A program made the translations under genes and the position numbers. Below the pieces are notes generated by a model, which saw only the letters and a list, made by a program, of their open reading frames with translations, was not told the DNA's origin and did no database searches. Shown here piece by piece: positions 18,050 to 26,698 of a stretch of 64,000 bases of DNA (position 1 is its first letter; every line of letters starts with the position of its first letter). The DNA comes from Pseudomonas putida (GTDB lineage: Bacteria > Pseudomonadota > Gammaproteobacteria > Pseudomonadales > Pseudomonadaceae), in assembly GCF_028682455.1 (NCBI RefSeq), contig NZ_JANHLD010000004.1:620001-684000 (forward strand), given 5' to 3'.

Positions 18050-19747
18050 TCAGGCGATCTTCTTCAAGCCCAGCTTCTTCAGCTCTTCATCGCGCAGCTC
18101 GCGACGCAGGATCTTGCCAACGTTGGTGGTCGGCAGCGCGTCGCGGAACTCGACGAAACGCGGCACCTTGTAGCCGGTGACGTTGGCACGCATGTGCTCC
18201 ATCACCTGCTCCTTGGTCAGGGTCACCCCTGGCCGTGCAACGATGAATATCTTGATCACTTCACCGGATTTCTCGTCCGGAACACCGATGGCCGCGCATT
18301 GCAGCACGCCCGGCAATGCCGCCAGCACATCTTCGAGCTCGTTGGGATAGACGTTGAAACCGGAGACCAGAATCATGTCTTTCTTGCGGTCGACGATGCG
18401 CATGTAGCCGTCCGGCTGGATCAGCGCGATGTCGCCGGTCTTGAGCCAGCCTTCGCTGTCGAGGATCTCGTTGGTGGCGTCCTGGCGCTGCCAGTAGCCT
18501 TTCATCACCTGCGGGCCCTTGACGCACAGCTCGCCGACTTCACCCAGCGGCAACTCGCTGCCGGCGTCGTCGATGATCTTGCAGAGGGTCGAAGGCACCG
18601 GAATGCCGATGGTCCCGATCTGGTTTTGCTCGGCCGGGTTGACCGCCGCCACCGGGCTGGTTTCGGTCATACCGTAGCCTTCGCAGATGGCGCAACCGGT
18701 GACCGCCTTCCAGCGTTCGGCCACGCTCATCTGCAGGGCCATGCCGCCGGACAGGGTGATTTTCAGTGCCGAGAAGTCGAGCTTGCGGAAGGTTTCGTTG
18801 TTGCACAGGGCAACGAACAAGGTGTTCAAGCCCACAAAGCCGCTGAACTTCCACTTCGACAGTTCCTTGACCATTGCCGGCAAGTCGCGCGGATTGCTGA
18901 TCAGGATGTTGTGGTTGCCGATCAGCATCATCGCCATGCAGTGAAAGGTGAAGGCGTAGATGTGATACAGCGGCAGCGGCGTGATCACGATCTCGCAACC
19001 TTCATTGAGGTTCGAGCCCATCAGCGCCCGGCACTGCAGCATATTGGCCACCAGGTTGCGGTGGGTAAGCATGGCGCCCTTGGCCACCCCGGTAGTGCCG
19101 CCGGTGTACTGCAACACAGCCACGTCGTTACTGTCGGGGTTGGCTTCCTTGACCGGCTGGCCGGCGCCTTTGCTCAGCGCATCATTGAACTTGATGGCCT
19201 TGGGCAGGTGGTAGGCCGGCACCATTTTCTTCACGTACTTGATCACGCTGTTGATCAACAGGCGTTTTACCGGTGGCAGCATATCGGCCACTTCGGTGAC
19301 AATAACGTGCTTGATCTGGGACTTGGGCACCACCTTCTCGGCCAGGTGCGCCATGTTGGCCAGACACACCAGCGCCTTGGCGCCGGAATCGTTGAACTGG
19401 TGTTCCAATTCCCGAGCGGTGTACAACGGGTTGGTGTTGACCACGATCAGGCCCGCACGCAGAGCGCCGAACACAGCTACCGGGTATTGCAGCACGTTGG
19501 GCAGTTGCACGGCGATACGATCACCGGGCTGCAGGTCGGTATGTTGCTGCAGGTAGGCGGCAAAGGCCCCCGACAACTCATACAGTTCGCCGTAGGTGAG
19601 GGTTTTGCCCAGGTTGCTAAAGGCGGGTTTATCAGCAAAGCGTTGGCAGGACTGTTTCAATACTGCCTGGATATTCGGGTACTCATCGGGATTGATTTGC
19701 GTCGCAACCCCGGCTGGGTACTTATCCTTCCAAAAATTTTCGATCAT
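18050..19747 (-). CDS. fadD1: Long-chain acyl-CoA synthetase, first copy
   Basis: A 565-residue AMP-forming synthetase that activates fatty acids with ATP and CoA at the inner membrane, starting beta-oxidation. It shows the P-loop YTGGTTGVAKGAMLTHRN (near residue 213), GYGMTETSPVA (near 362), the FACS region GWLKTGDIALIQPDGYMRIVDRKKDMI and the C-terminal lysine segment PTTNVGKILRRELRDEE. Start MIENFWKDKYPAG at 19747 follows AAGGAG. It lies downstream of a second fadD in the order I recall for the Pseudomonas fadD2-fadD1 pair. The 298-bp gap and an inverted repeat suggest it has its own promoter. Confidence 0.94.
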   Translation of the reverse strand: MIENFWKDKYPAGVATQINPDEYPNIQAVLKQSCQRFADKPAFSNLGKTLTYGELYELSGAFAAYLQQHTDLQPGDRIAVQLPNVLQYPVAVFGALRAGLIVVNTNPLYTARELEHQFNDSGAKALVCLANMAHLAEKVVPKSQIKHVIVTEVADMLPPVKRLLINSVIKYVKKMVPAYHLPKAIKFNDALSKGAGQPVKEANPDSNDVAVLQYTGGTTGVAKGAMLTHRNLVANMLQCRALMGSNLNEGCEIVITPLPLYHIYAFTFHCMAMMLIGNHNILISNPRDLPAMVKELSKWKFSGFVGLNTLFVALCNNETFRKLDFSALKITLSGGMALQMSVAERWKAVTGCAICEGYGMTETSPVAAVNPAEQNQIGTIGIPVPSTLCKIIDDAGSELPLGEVGELCVKGPQVMKGYWQRQDATNEILDSEGWLKTGDIALIQPDGYMRIVDRKKDMILVSGFNVYPNELEDVLAALPGVLQCAAIGVPDEKSGEVIKIFIVARPGVTLTKEQVMEHMRANVTGYKVPRFVEFRDALPTTNVGKILRRELRDEELKKLGLKKIA

Positions 19748-19907
19748 GGAAGCCCACTCCTTCAGCAACAGCGAATTCTTCACCGCAGTCGATGCGATTA
19801 TTATTGATATAAGATTACGGTTTATTGCAAACCTGATAATCGGAAGCGGGCCGAGATTAGCAGCTTTGCCAAGGGTCGCCTAGAGCTAAAGCAGCCCGCA
19901 CAGTCAC

Positions 19908-19941
19908 AAAAATGACTCTTGATCAATCAGTGGTCATTTTT
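19908..19941. repeat. 34-bp AT-rich inverted repeat between fadD2 and fadD1
   Basis: Perfect 9-bp arms AAAAATGAC / GTCATTTTT flank 16 bp that contain TTGATCAA. On the reverse strand it could be a weak terminator for fadD2 (the right arm ends in a T-run) or an operator for fadD1, whose start is about 160 bp away. Confidence 0.5.
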
Positions 19942-19970
19942 AGAGTAAAAAACCTAAACAACTGAAATCG

Positions 19971-20037
19971 CAGGAGCGGGCTTGCCCCGCGATGCGCCCA
20001 TTTACGGGCCTCATCGCGGGGCAAGCCCGCTCCTGCC
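19971..20037. repeat. REP pair, inverted
   Basis: Inverted REP cores at 19971-19993 and 20013-20037 with a 19-bp spacer, directly after the fadD2 stop codon. Both use the CTCCTGC variant of the tail. Confidence 0.88.
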
Positions 20038-20045
20038 GTTTGTCG

Positions 20046-21734
20046 TCAGGCTATGTCGCGAAGCTCGCGGCGCAGGATCTTGCCCACTGCCGTCATCGGC
20101 AAGGAGTCACGCAGCACGATGTGCTTGGGTACCTTGTAGCCGGTGAAGTTGGCCTTGCAATAGGTCTTCAGTTCTTCAAGGCTCACGCCGCCTTCACGCG
20201 GTACCACGAACAGTTTCACGGCCTCGCCGGAACGATCGTCAGGGATGCCGATCACCGCGCAGTTGGCCACCTTCGGATGGCTCATGACCACCTCTTCGAT
20301 TTCGTTCGGGTACACGTTGAAACCCGAGACGATGATCATGTCTTTCTTGCGATCGACGATCCGGGTGAAGCCATCGGGGTCGATTACGGCAATGTCGCCG
20401 GTCTTGAACCAGCCTTCGCTGTCCAGAGCTTCGGCCGTGGCCTGCGGGTGCTGCCAGTAGCCCTTCATCACCTGCGGCCCCTTGATGCACAGCTCGCCGC
20501 GCTCGCCCATCGGCTGCTCGTTGCCCTCATCGTCGATCACCTTGAACGCCGTGCCCGGCACCGGGATGCCGACCGTCCCCAGGCGTGCCAACTGGCCGTA
20601 GGGGTTGGTGCTGGCCACCGGCGAGGTTTCCGTCAGGCCGTAGCCTTCGACAATGCGGCACCCGGTGATGCTTTCCCAGCGCTCGGCCGTGGCCTTGACC
20701 AGCGCGGTACCGCCCGAGTTGGTGACTTTGAGGGCAGAGAAATCCAGGTTCTTGAACTCGGCGTGGTTCATCAGCGCCACGAACAAGGTGTTGAGCCCGA
20801 GCAACCCGGAGAACTTCCACTTTTTCAGCTCCTTGATGAAGCCGCCGATGTCCCTCGGGTTGGTGATCAGCACGTTGTGGTTGCCAGTGACCATCATGCA
20901 CATGCAATTCGCGGTGAAAGCATAGATATGATAGAGCGGCAACGGTGCGATCATGACCTCCTGGCCTTCCTTGATCATCCGCTGGCCATCCGGGCCGTGC
21001 TGGGAGAAACAGGCCAGGACCTGGAGCATGTTGGCCACCAGGTTGCCGTGGGTGAGCATGGCCCCCTTGGCCAGGCCCGTGGTGCCACCGGTGTATTGCA
21101 ACACGGCGGTGTCGTCGAGGTTCAGGGCCACCGGCTTGGGCACCAGGCCGCGGCCCTGGCTCAAGGCAGCCTTGAATGGCACGGCCTGGGGCAGGTGGAA
21201 GTCGGGCACCATCTTCTTGACCTTGGCAACGATAGTGTTGACCAGCCAGCCCTTTGCGGTCGGCAGCATGTCGCCCATCTTCGCTTCGATCAGGAATTCG
21301 ATGCCGGTGTCGGGCAGCACTTCCTGCACCAGCTTGCCGAACATGTTCAGGTACACCAGCGCGCGTGCCCCGGAGTCCTTGAACTGGTGGCGCATCTCGC
21401 GGGCGGTATAGAGCGGATTGGTGTTGACCACGATCAGGCCGGCGCGCAAGGCGCCGAACACAGCGATGGGATACTGCAGCACGTTGGGCATCTGCACGGC
21501 AATGCGATCGCCCGGCACCAGGTCGGTGTGCTGCTGCAGGTAGGCGGCGAAGGCCGCGGAGTGACGGTCCAGTTCGGCGTAGGTCAGGGTCACCCCCAGG
21601 TTGCTGAACGCAGGGCGATCAGCAAACTTCTTGCAGGAGCGTTCGAACACTTCGACCACAGACTTGTAAGCATTCATGTCAATGTGCGAAGGAACGCCTT
21701 CGGGGCGCTTGTCATTCCAGAAATCAGCTTGCAT
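20046..21734 (-). CDS. fadD2: Long-chain acyl-CoA synthetase, second copy
   Basis: A 562-residue paralogue of the neighbouring FadD with the same motifs: YTGGTTGLAKGAMLTHGN, EGYGLTETSPVAS, GWFKTGDIAVIDPDGFTRIVDRKKDMIIVSG and MTAVGKILRRELRD. The two copies are clearly homologous yet diverged, so the duplication is old. In P. aeruginosa the two FadDs differ in chain-length preference; the same may hold here but is inferred. The start lies directly behind AAGAATAA, a match to the Crc/Hfq target pattern, so catabolite control of translation is likely. Confidence 0.94.
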   Translation of the reverse strand: MQADFWNDKRPEGVPSHIDMNAYKSVVEVFERSCKKFADRPAFSNLGVTLTYAELDRHSAAFAAYLQQHTDLVPGDRIAVQMPNVLQYPIAVFGALRAGLIVVNTNPLYTAREMRHQFKDSGARALVYLNMFGKLVQEVLPDTGIEFLIEAKMGDMLPTAKGWLVNTIVAKVKKMVPDFHLPQAVPFKAALSQGRGLVPKPVALNLDDTAVLQYTGGTTGLAKGAMLTHGNLVANMLQVLACFSQHGPDGQRMIKEGQEVMIAPLPLYHIYAFTANCMCMMVTGNHNVLITNPRDIGGFIKELKKWKFSGLLGLNTLFVALMNHAEFKNLDFSALKVTNSGGTALVKATAERWESITGCRIVEGYGLTETSPVASTNPYGQLARLGTVGIPVPGTAFKVIDDEGNEQPMGERGELCIKGPQVMKGYWQHPQATAEALDSEGWFKTGDIAVIDPDGFTRIVDRKKDMIIVSGFNVYPNEIEEVVMSHPKVANCAVIGIPDDRSGEAVKLFVVPREGGVSLEELKTYCKANFTGYKVPKHIVLRDSLPMTAVGKILRRELRDIA

Positions 21735-21742
21735 TTATTCTT
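21735..21742 (-). promoter_or_regulatory. Candidate Crc/Hfq (CA-motif) site at the fadD2 start
   Basis: The reverse strand reads GGACAAGAATAAATG. AAGAATAA matches the AANAANAA pattern bound by Hfq with Crc in Pseudomonas, and it sits between the Shine-Dalgarno GGA and the ATG. Confidence 0.5.
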
Positions 21743-21937
21743 GTCCTCATACCTGAGCCGCTCCGGCCCCCTTGCCTGCGTGGCGAAGAAGGTGCTTTGC
21801 CGACGGTAGCAGGTATGACGCAGGTGGCAAATATGCCAAGGGCCGTCATTAACATTGTGAATCTTGCGGGTAGACGCCCTGCAATTCTGCGCCTGGGTTA
21901 TACACTGTGCTCACCCCAGCGTGCACAAGGACTCGCC

Positions 21938-22882
21938 ATGCATCACGACGCGTTCTGGCTACCGGCCAGCGACCACTGCAGCCTGTATGTCTATCAATGG
22001 CTGCCGAGCACGCCCATCAAGGCGGTGGTGTTGCTGGCCCATGGCATGGCCGAGCATGCAGGGCGCTACCAGCGCCTGGGCGAGGCCTTGAGTGCTGCAG
22101 GCTTTGCCCTGATCGCCCACGACCAACGCGGCCATGGCCGCACCGCCGAGCTCGGCACCCTGGGCCTGTTCGCCGCGCACAAGGGCTGGAACGCGGTGGT
22201 CAACGACCTGGGCCTGCTCAGCCAGCACATCGGCCAGCAGTATCCGGGTACGCCGGTGTTCATCTTCGGCCACAGCATGGGCAGCTACATTGCCCAGGCC
22301 TACCTGATGCACCACGGCGCCAGCCTGCAAGGAGCCATTCTCAGTGGCTCCAATTTCCAGCCGCCGGCGTTGTACCGAAGCGCCTGCCTGATTGCCCGCT
22401 TCGAAGCCTGGCGCCAGGGCCCCTTGGGGCACAGCGCACTGATCGAGTGGCTGTCGTTCGGTTCGTTCAACAAGGCCTTCAAGCCCAACCGCACGGCCTT
22501 CGACTGGCTCAGCCGCGATAACGTGGAGGTTGACCGCTACGTGACCGACCCACTGTGCGGCTTTCGCTGCACCAACCGGCTGTGGGTCGATTTGTTGATG
22601 GGCCTGGAACAAATCAGCCAGCCGGCCAACCTCGAACAGATCGATCCGAACCTGCCCATTCTGGTAATGGGCGGCGAATGTGATCCGGTCAGTGCCGGCA
22701 AGCGTCTGAAGGATCTGGCCGGTGCCTTGCGCCTGGCCGGCAACCAGCATGTCCAGTTGCAGCTGTACCCCAAGGCACGGCATGAACTGCTCAATGAAAC
22801 CAACCGTGACGAGGTCACGGCCGCGATCATCGACTGGCTGGAGCAGGCGTTGGCCCTTGGCCGCCCTGCCCGCAGCGAATGA
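21938..22882 (+). CDS. Alpha/beta hydrolase, monoacylglycerol lipase/lysophospholipase type
   Basis: A 314-residue serine hydrolase. It has VLLAHGMAEHAGRYQRLGEAL (oxyanion loop, near residue 31), AHDQRGHGRTAE, the nucleophile elbow IFGHSMGSYIAQAYL (near 110), an Asp in MGGECDPVS and a His in PKARHELLNE (near 285). This is the Hydrolase_4 / PldB pattern. Start 21938 is favoured by AAGGA at the right distance over upstream in-frame codons. It sits between acyl-CoA synthetases and an enoyl-CoA hydratase, so it may release fatty acids from lipids for that pathway. Confidence 0.9.
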   Translation: MHHDAFWLPASDHCSLYVYQWLPSTPIKAVVLLAHGMAEHAGRYQRLGEALSAAGFALIAHDQRGHGRTAELGTLGLFAAHKGWNAVVNDLGLLSQHIGQQYPGTPVFIFGHSMGSYIAQAYLMHHGASLQGAILSGSNFQPPALYRSACLIARFEAWRQGPLGHSALIEWLSFGSFNKAFKPNRTAFDWLSRDNVEVDRYVTDPLCGFRCTNRLWVDLLMGLEQISQPANLEQIDPNLPILVMGGECDPVSAGKRLKDLAGALRLAGNQHVQLQLYPKARHELLNETNRDEVTAAIIDWLEQALALGRPARSE

Positions 22883-22917
22883 CGGCCACCTCGTTTCCAG
22901 ATGCAGGAACCCTGACG

Positions 22918-23388
22918 ATGACCCAGGTCACCAACACGCCTTACGAAGCCCTCGAAATCGGCCAGACCGCCAGTTTCAGCAAGACCGTCGAAGAACGTGA
23001 CATCCAGCTGTTCGCAGCCATGTCCGGTGACCACAACCCGGTCCACCTGGACGCCGAGTTCGCCGCCAAGAGCATGTTCAAGGAGCGCATCGCCCACGGC
23101 ATGTTCAGTGGTGCGCTGATCAGCGCCGCCGTGGCTTGCGAGCTGCCCGGCCCTGGCACCATCTACCTGGGTCAGCAGATGACCTTCCAGAAGCCGGTCA
23201 AGATTGGCGACACCCTGACCGTGCGCCTGGAAATCCTAGAGAAACTGCCCAAGTTCAAAGTGCGCATCGCCACCCGCGTGTTCAACCAGAACGAAGAGCT
23301 GGTTGTCGATGGCGAAGCGCAGATCCTCGCCCCACGCAAGCAGCAGACCGTCGACCTGGTAAGCCCGCCGCCGATCAGCATCGGCTGA
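22918..23388 (+). CDS. phaJ: (R)-specific enoyl-CoA hydratase, MaoC family
   Basis: A 156-residue hot-dog-fold hydratase. The catalytic Asp/His motif is FAAMSGDHNPVHLDAEFA (residues about 31-48), followed by RIAHGMFSGALIS. This is the PhaJ form, which converts enoyl-CoA from beta-oxidation into (R)-3-hydroxyacyl-CoA, the monomer for medium-chain PHA synthase. Start at 22918 follows AGGAA. Its 35-bp distance from the hydrolase gene suggests one operon, opposite the fadD pair. Which PhaJ number it corresponds to is from memory (PhaJ1-like). Confidence 0.87.
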   Translation: MTQVTNTPYEALEIGQTASFSKTVEERDIQLFAAMSGDHNPVHLDAEFAAKSMFKERIAHGMFSGALISAAVACELPGPGTIYLGQQMTFQKPVKIGDTLTVRLEILEKLPKFKVRIATRVFNQNEELVVDGEAQILAPRKQQTVDLVSPPPISIG

Positions 23389-23391
23389 GGT

Positions 23392-24627
23392 TCACAGCTC
23401 GTTCAGGCGGCGCTCGATAAAGCGCCGCTCGGCGCCTTGCAAGGTCAGGCCCAGTGCGGTCTGGTACGCCTCGCGCGCCTGTTCCAGCCGCCCCAGTTGC
23501 CGACACAGTTCCGCCCGGGCGGCATGGGCCAGGTGATAATCCTGCAACTGGCCGCGGGCCAGAATGGCCTCCACCGCCGCCAGCCCCACCTCGGGGCCGT
23601 CGCGTCGCGCCAGGGCCGCAGCACGGTTGAGTTCCACCACCGGCGACGGCCATCCCTGCAGCAGCACATCGTATAAGCCGACAATCTCTTCCCAGTCCGT
23701 CTCATCGGCACTGGCTGCTTCGGCGTGCACGGCAGCAATCGCCGCCTGCAGGCTGTAGACCCCGAACTGCTGGCTGCGCAGTGCCTGCTGCACCAACTGG
23801 CTGCCCTCGGCGATCAATTCACGGTTCCACAAACCGCGGTCCTGCTCATCGAGCACAACCAACTCGCCGTGCTCATCGCTGCGCGCCGCCTGCCGCGAGG
23901 CCTGCAGCAGCATCAAGGCCAGCAACCCCAGCACCTCCGGATCGGGCAGCAATTGCTGCAGCAGCCGCCCCAGGCGGATCGCTTCGTCGCTGAGATCGTT
24001 GCGCATCAGGTTGTCGCCCGAAGACGCGGAGTAGCCTTCGTTGAAGACCAGGTAAATCACCCGCAACACGCTGTCGAGTCGCTCGGGCAGCTCGGCCAGC
24101 GAGGGCACCTGGTAGGGGATTTTCGCATCGCGGATCTTGGCCTTGGCCCGCACGATGCGCTGGGCGATGGTGGCCGGGCTCTGCAGGAAGGCCCGGGCGA
24201 TTTCCTCGGTGGTCAAGTCGCAGACTTCTCGCAAGGTGAGCGGCACCTGGGCATCGGCGGCCAATGCCGGGTGGCAACAGGTGAAAATCAGACGAAGGCG
24301 ATCGTCTTCCAGCTCCTCGACATCCACCTGCTCCTCCTCCAGCACCTCCAGGGCCATCATCAGCTTCGCCTGGGAGCGGTCGAAACGCGCACGTCGACGC
24401 AACCCGTCGATGGCCTTGAAGCGCCCGGTGGACACCAGCCAGGCACGGGGGTTGGCCGGGATGCCATCGCGCTGCCAACGCTCGACCGCCACGAAAAACG
24501 CTTCGTGCATGGCCTCCTCGGCCAGGTCGAAATCCCCCAGCAAGCGAATCAGGGTTGCCAGGATGCGCCGCGACTCGCGCTTGTAGACCGACTCGACCTC
24601 GGTCCGCACCAAAGCCTGCGTCGCCAT
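23392..24627 (-). CDS. ECF42-type RNA polymerase sigma factor with C-terminal extension
   Basis: A 411-residue sigma factor, twice normal ECF length. Residues 1-170 hold sigma regions 2 and 4 (DLAEEAMHEAFFVAVERWQRDGIPANPRAWLVSTGRFKAID; LTLREVCDLTTEEIARAFLQSPATIAQRIVRAKAKI). The remaining part is the DUF6596 plus helical-repeat extension (VIYLVFNEGYSASSG; GLLALMLLQASRQAARSDEHGELV). This is the ECF42 architecture, in which the extension, not an anti-sigma factor, is thought to control activity, and YCII/DGPF proteins are encoded next to it, as here. Its start overlaps the SRPBCC stop by one base. Confidence 0.92.
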   Translation of the reverse strand: MATQALVRTEVESVYKRESRRILATLIRLLGDFDLAEEAMHEAFFVAVERWQRDGIPANPRAWLVSTGRFKAIDGLRRRARFDRSQAKLMMALEVLEEEQVDVEELEDDRLRLIFTCCHPALAADAQVPLTLREVCDLTTEEIARAFLQSPATIAQRIVRAKAKIRDAKIPYQVPSLAELPERLDSVLRVIYLVFNEGYSASSGDNLMRNDLSDEAIRLGRLLQQLLPDPEVLGLLALMLLQASRQAARSDEHGELVVLDEQDRGLWNRELIAEGSQLVQQALRSQQFGVYSLQAAIAAVHAEAASADETDWEEIVGLYDVLLQGWPSPVVELNRAAALARRDGPEVGLAAVEAILARGQLQDYHLAHAARAELCRQLGRLEQAREAYQTALGLTLQGAERRFIERRLNEL

Positions 24628-25112
24628 CAGTCCGGCATCTGGGTGGTCACCAGCGTCACCAGCCGGTCCAGGCTTTCACCCCAGCCGCGATGAAAACCCA
24701 TTTCCTCATGGGCCAGGCAATCTGCGGCGTTCCAGTGCCAGGCGCGGGCGGTGTACTGGGTCTTGCCCTGCACGTCCTCGAAGGTCACCACCGCCGTCAT
24801 GAATGCCTTGTTCGACGGTACCCAGCCCGGCCCGAAGGCATCGGTGAAGACAATGCGCTCGGGGGTGACGATTTCCAGGAACACACCCTGGTTCGGGTAT
24901 TCGGTGCCATCCGGCGCTTGCATCACCGTGCGAAACAACCCTCCGACCCACAACTGCATCTCGCACAAGGGCGTGGTCATGCCGTTGGGGCCCCACCAGC
25001 GCGCAAGCAGTTCAGGATCGGTCCATGCCTGGAACACCTTGCGACGGGGGGCGTCGATAAGACGGGAGAGGGACAGCTCGTACTGCGCTGCGCCTGGAGG
25101 GTGAAGGCTCAT
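24627..25112 (-). CDS. SRPBCC/AHSA1-type domain protein
   Basis: A 161-residue START-like (AHSA1/Activator of Hsp90 ATPase homologue) protein with the family opening YELSLSRLIDAPRRKVFQAWTDPELLARWWGPNGMTTPLCEMQL and the later TFEDVQGKTQYTARAWHWNAADCLAHEEMGFHRGWGESLDRL. Such proteins bind hydrophobic ligands; many stand beside ECF sigma or ArsR genes. It is co-directional with the ECF42 gene (TGATG overlap) and with the YCII gene upstream, 19 bp away, so the three form an operon. The ligand is unknown. Confidence 0.9.
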   Translation of the reverse strand: MSLHPPGAAQYELSLSRLIDAPRRKVFQAWTDPELLARWWGPNGMTTPLCEMQLWVGGLFRTVMQAPDGTEYPNQGVFLEIVTPERIVFTDAFGPGWVPSNKAFMTAVVTFEDVQGKTQYTARAWHWNAADCLAHEEMGFHRGWGESLDRLVTLVTTQMPD

Positions 25113-25131
25113 ATTGTTGTTCTCCTTCGTT

Positions 25132-25476
25132 TCAGGGTTGTAGCTCGCGGATCGGCCTCACCTCGACACTGCCGACCCGGGCGGCAGGAATTCCCTTGGC
25201 AATATTCAACGCTTCGTTCAGGTCGCGGGCATCGACCAGGTAGAAGCCGGCCAGTTGCTCCTTGGTCTCGGCGAAAGGCCCGTCGGTGAGGCTCATGTGG
25301 CCACCGCGCATACGCACCGTGGTGGCCGTCTGCACAGGCTTGAGCGCTTCGGCGGCCAGCATCCGCCCGCTGCCCTGGATCGACTCGGCGTACGCCATGC
25401 ACTCGGCATCGGCGGGGCTGTCGGGCAGGCTGTGCAGCAGGCCTTCTTCACAGTAGACCAGGCAAAGGTATTTCAT
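25132..25476 (-). CDS. YCII-related (DGPF) protein
   Basis: A 114-residue ferredoxin-like fold protein of the YCII/DGPF family: MKYLCLVYCEEG, then HMSLTDGPFAETKEQLAGFYLVDARDLNEALNIAKGIPAARVGSVEVRPI, which contains the DGPF tetrad. I start it at the second of two adjacent ATG codons (25476), which leaves 6 bp after GGAG; a GTG further upstream would place the site inside the gene. DGPF proteins accompany ECF41/42 sigma factors and may sense the signal, though the mechanism is not established. Confidence 0.9.
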   Translation of the reverse strand: MKYLCLVYCEEGLLHSLPDSPADAECMAYAESIQGSGRMLAAEALKPVQTATTVRMRGGHMSLTDGPFAETKEQLAGFYLVDARDLNEALNIAKGIPAARVGSVEVRPIRELQP

Positions 25477-25563
25477 CATCGTCTCCACAGCAGATGCACA
25501 CTATGGCGGCACACCGCGCTCCCGGAGAAAGCGCGATTTGGCATAACCGTCGGCGTTTTCAGG

Positions 25564-25998
25564 TCAAGGCTTGAGCGAGAACAGGGCCGCACCGGTCTCC
25601 ATGTCGAACGGCGCCGACCAGTGCTCGTGAATCACCTTCCACTGCCCGCCGATACGCTTGTAGCCGACGGTCACGCGCATGTAGCAGCTCTTATCCTCCC
25701 CGCCCTCGTCGCCACCCGGACCGCAGCGATTGAGCCAGTGCGCGAACCCCAGTTCCGGGGTGGCATGGATCTGCAGTTGCTCCATCTCGAAGACCATTTC
25801 GCCCGGGCAATGCTCCATGCAGGCTTGCCAGTGGGCCTGGTAGGCGGCCTTGCCCTTGAACTGCAGTTCCTTGACGGCATCGAAGGCAACGATATCGTCG
25901 GCGTAAGGGGCGGTGATGGCAGGAATGTCCCGGGCACGGACGGCGGGGATCCAGTGTTCGATCAGCTGGCGGATCTCGGTTTCGGCGGCATTGTTCAT
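25564..25998 (-). CDS. SnoaL/NTF2-like protein (YybH family)
   Basis: A 144-residue cone-shaped NTF2-like protein: IRQLIEHWIPAVRARDIPAITAPYADDIVAFDAVKELQFKGKAAYQAHWQ at the N-terminus and the closing RVTVGYKRIGGQWKVIHEHWSAPFD. The family includes isomerases, hydratases and ligand-binding proteins, and no catalytic assignment is possible. The start at 25998 follows AGAGGACA. It lies upstream of the YCII-SRPBCC-ECF42 genes in the same direction and may belong to that regulon. Confidence 0.88.
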   Translation of the reverse strand: MNNAAETEIRQLIEHWIPAVRARDIPAITAPYADDIVAFDAVKELQFKGKAAYQAHWQACMEHCPGEMVFEMEQLQIHATPELGFAHWLNRCGPGGDEGGEDKSCYMRVTVGYKRIGGQWKVIHEHWSAPFDMETGAALFSLKP

Positions 25999-26104
25999 GG
26001 TCGTGTCCTCTGCGATTCGACAGGTGTCAGGCGCCGAACCAATCGGCGCGTTCACAGATGGTCGAACCAGGCCGCGAGGAATCGACAGCGCCGGCCCATT
26101 TTTT

Positions 26105-26596
26105 TCAGATTCGCCGCTCCAGCGGCAACCAGATTTCCATCACGCTGCGACGGTCGAACGGATCGAAGTCCTTGCCGTAGCGCTCGAATTCCGGCGCCTG
26201 GGCAACCCGTTCGCCCGAGGTGGGCAACCAGTCGTTCCAGATGGCCTGGAACGTTGCCTTGAGGTTCTCGAGACTGCCGTGGTGCTCGAACACCGCATAG
26301 CGGTGGGGCTTGAGTTCGACCTGCTGGAAATCGGCGGGCAACACCTCGGCGTCCGCCACCTGCACGCCGGCGATGTAATCGAAACTGCCTTTGCCGTCGG
26401 CGTTGCAACACACGCCGTAGGTGTATGCGCCAACCTGCCCGACCACCCGCCCGATATAGGGCTCCAAGCGCTGCCACAGTGCGGGAATGTCGTGGGTCGT
26501 GGCCGGGGTGAATCGCCCGCCCAGCCCTGCGATGACAAGGGCCTGGCCCTCTTCGAAACGCGCGGGTTCGATTGCAATCTGATTCGGGGTGGACAT
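26105..26596 (-). CDS. GyrI-like / AraC effector-binding domain protein
   Basis: A 163-residue stand-alone SHS2-fold domain as found in GyrI and at the C-terminus of AraC-type regulators such as Rob. Visible parts are GQALVIAGLGGRFTPATTHDIPALWQRLEPYIGRV, YGVCCNADGKGSFDYIAGVQV and the closing FDRRSVMEIWLPLERR. These domains bind small amphipathic molecules. It is divergent from, and about 100 bp away from, the AraC regulator at 26699, which probably controls it. Confidence 0.87.
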   Translation of the reverse strand: MSTPNQIAIEPARFEEGQALVIAGLGGRFTPATTHDIPALWQRLEPYIGRVVGQVGAYTYGVCCNADGKGSFDYIAGVQVADAEVLPADFQQVELKPHRYAVFEHHGSLENLKATFQAIWNDWLPTSGERVAQAPEFERYGKDFDPFDRRSVMEIWLPLERRI

Positions 26597-26698
26597 GCGG
26601 TTTGCCTGCGTCAATGAATCGTTGGACTGCCCGGGCATTGCAGGGCAGCAGGGTCGTCCGCTAGCGTAGTCGCATTTACGCCTATGCGAAATCGACCC

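Noticed and set aside
19992..21809. 605-codon open frame on the plus strand opposite fadD2
   Set aside because: It is the antisense shadow of a well-supported acyl-CoA synthetase gene; high GC at third positions keeps the opposite frame open. The translation is His/Gln/Gly-rich with no domain.
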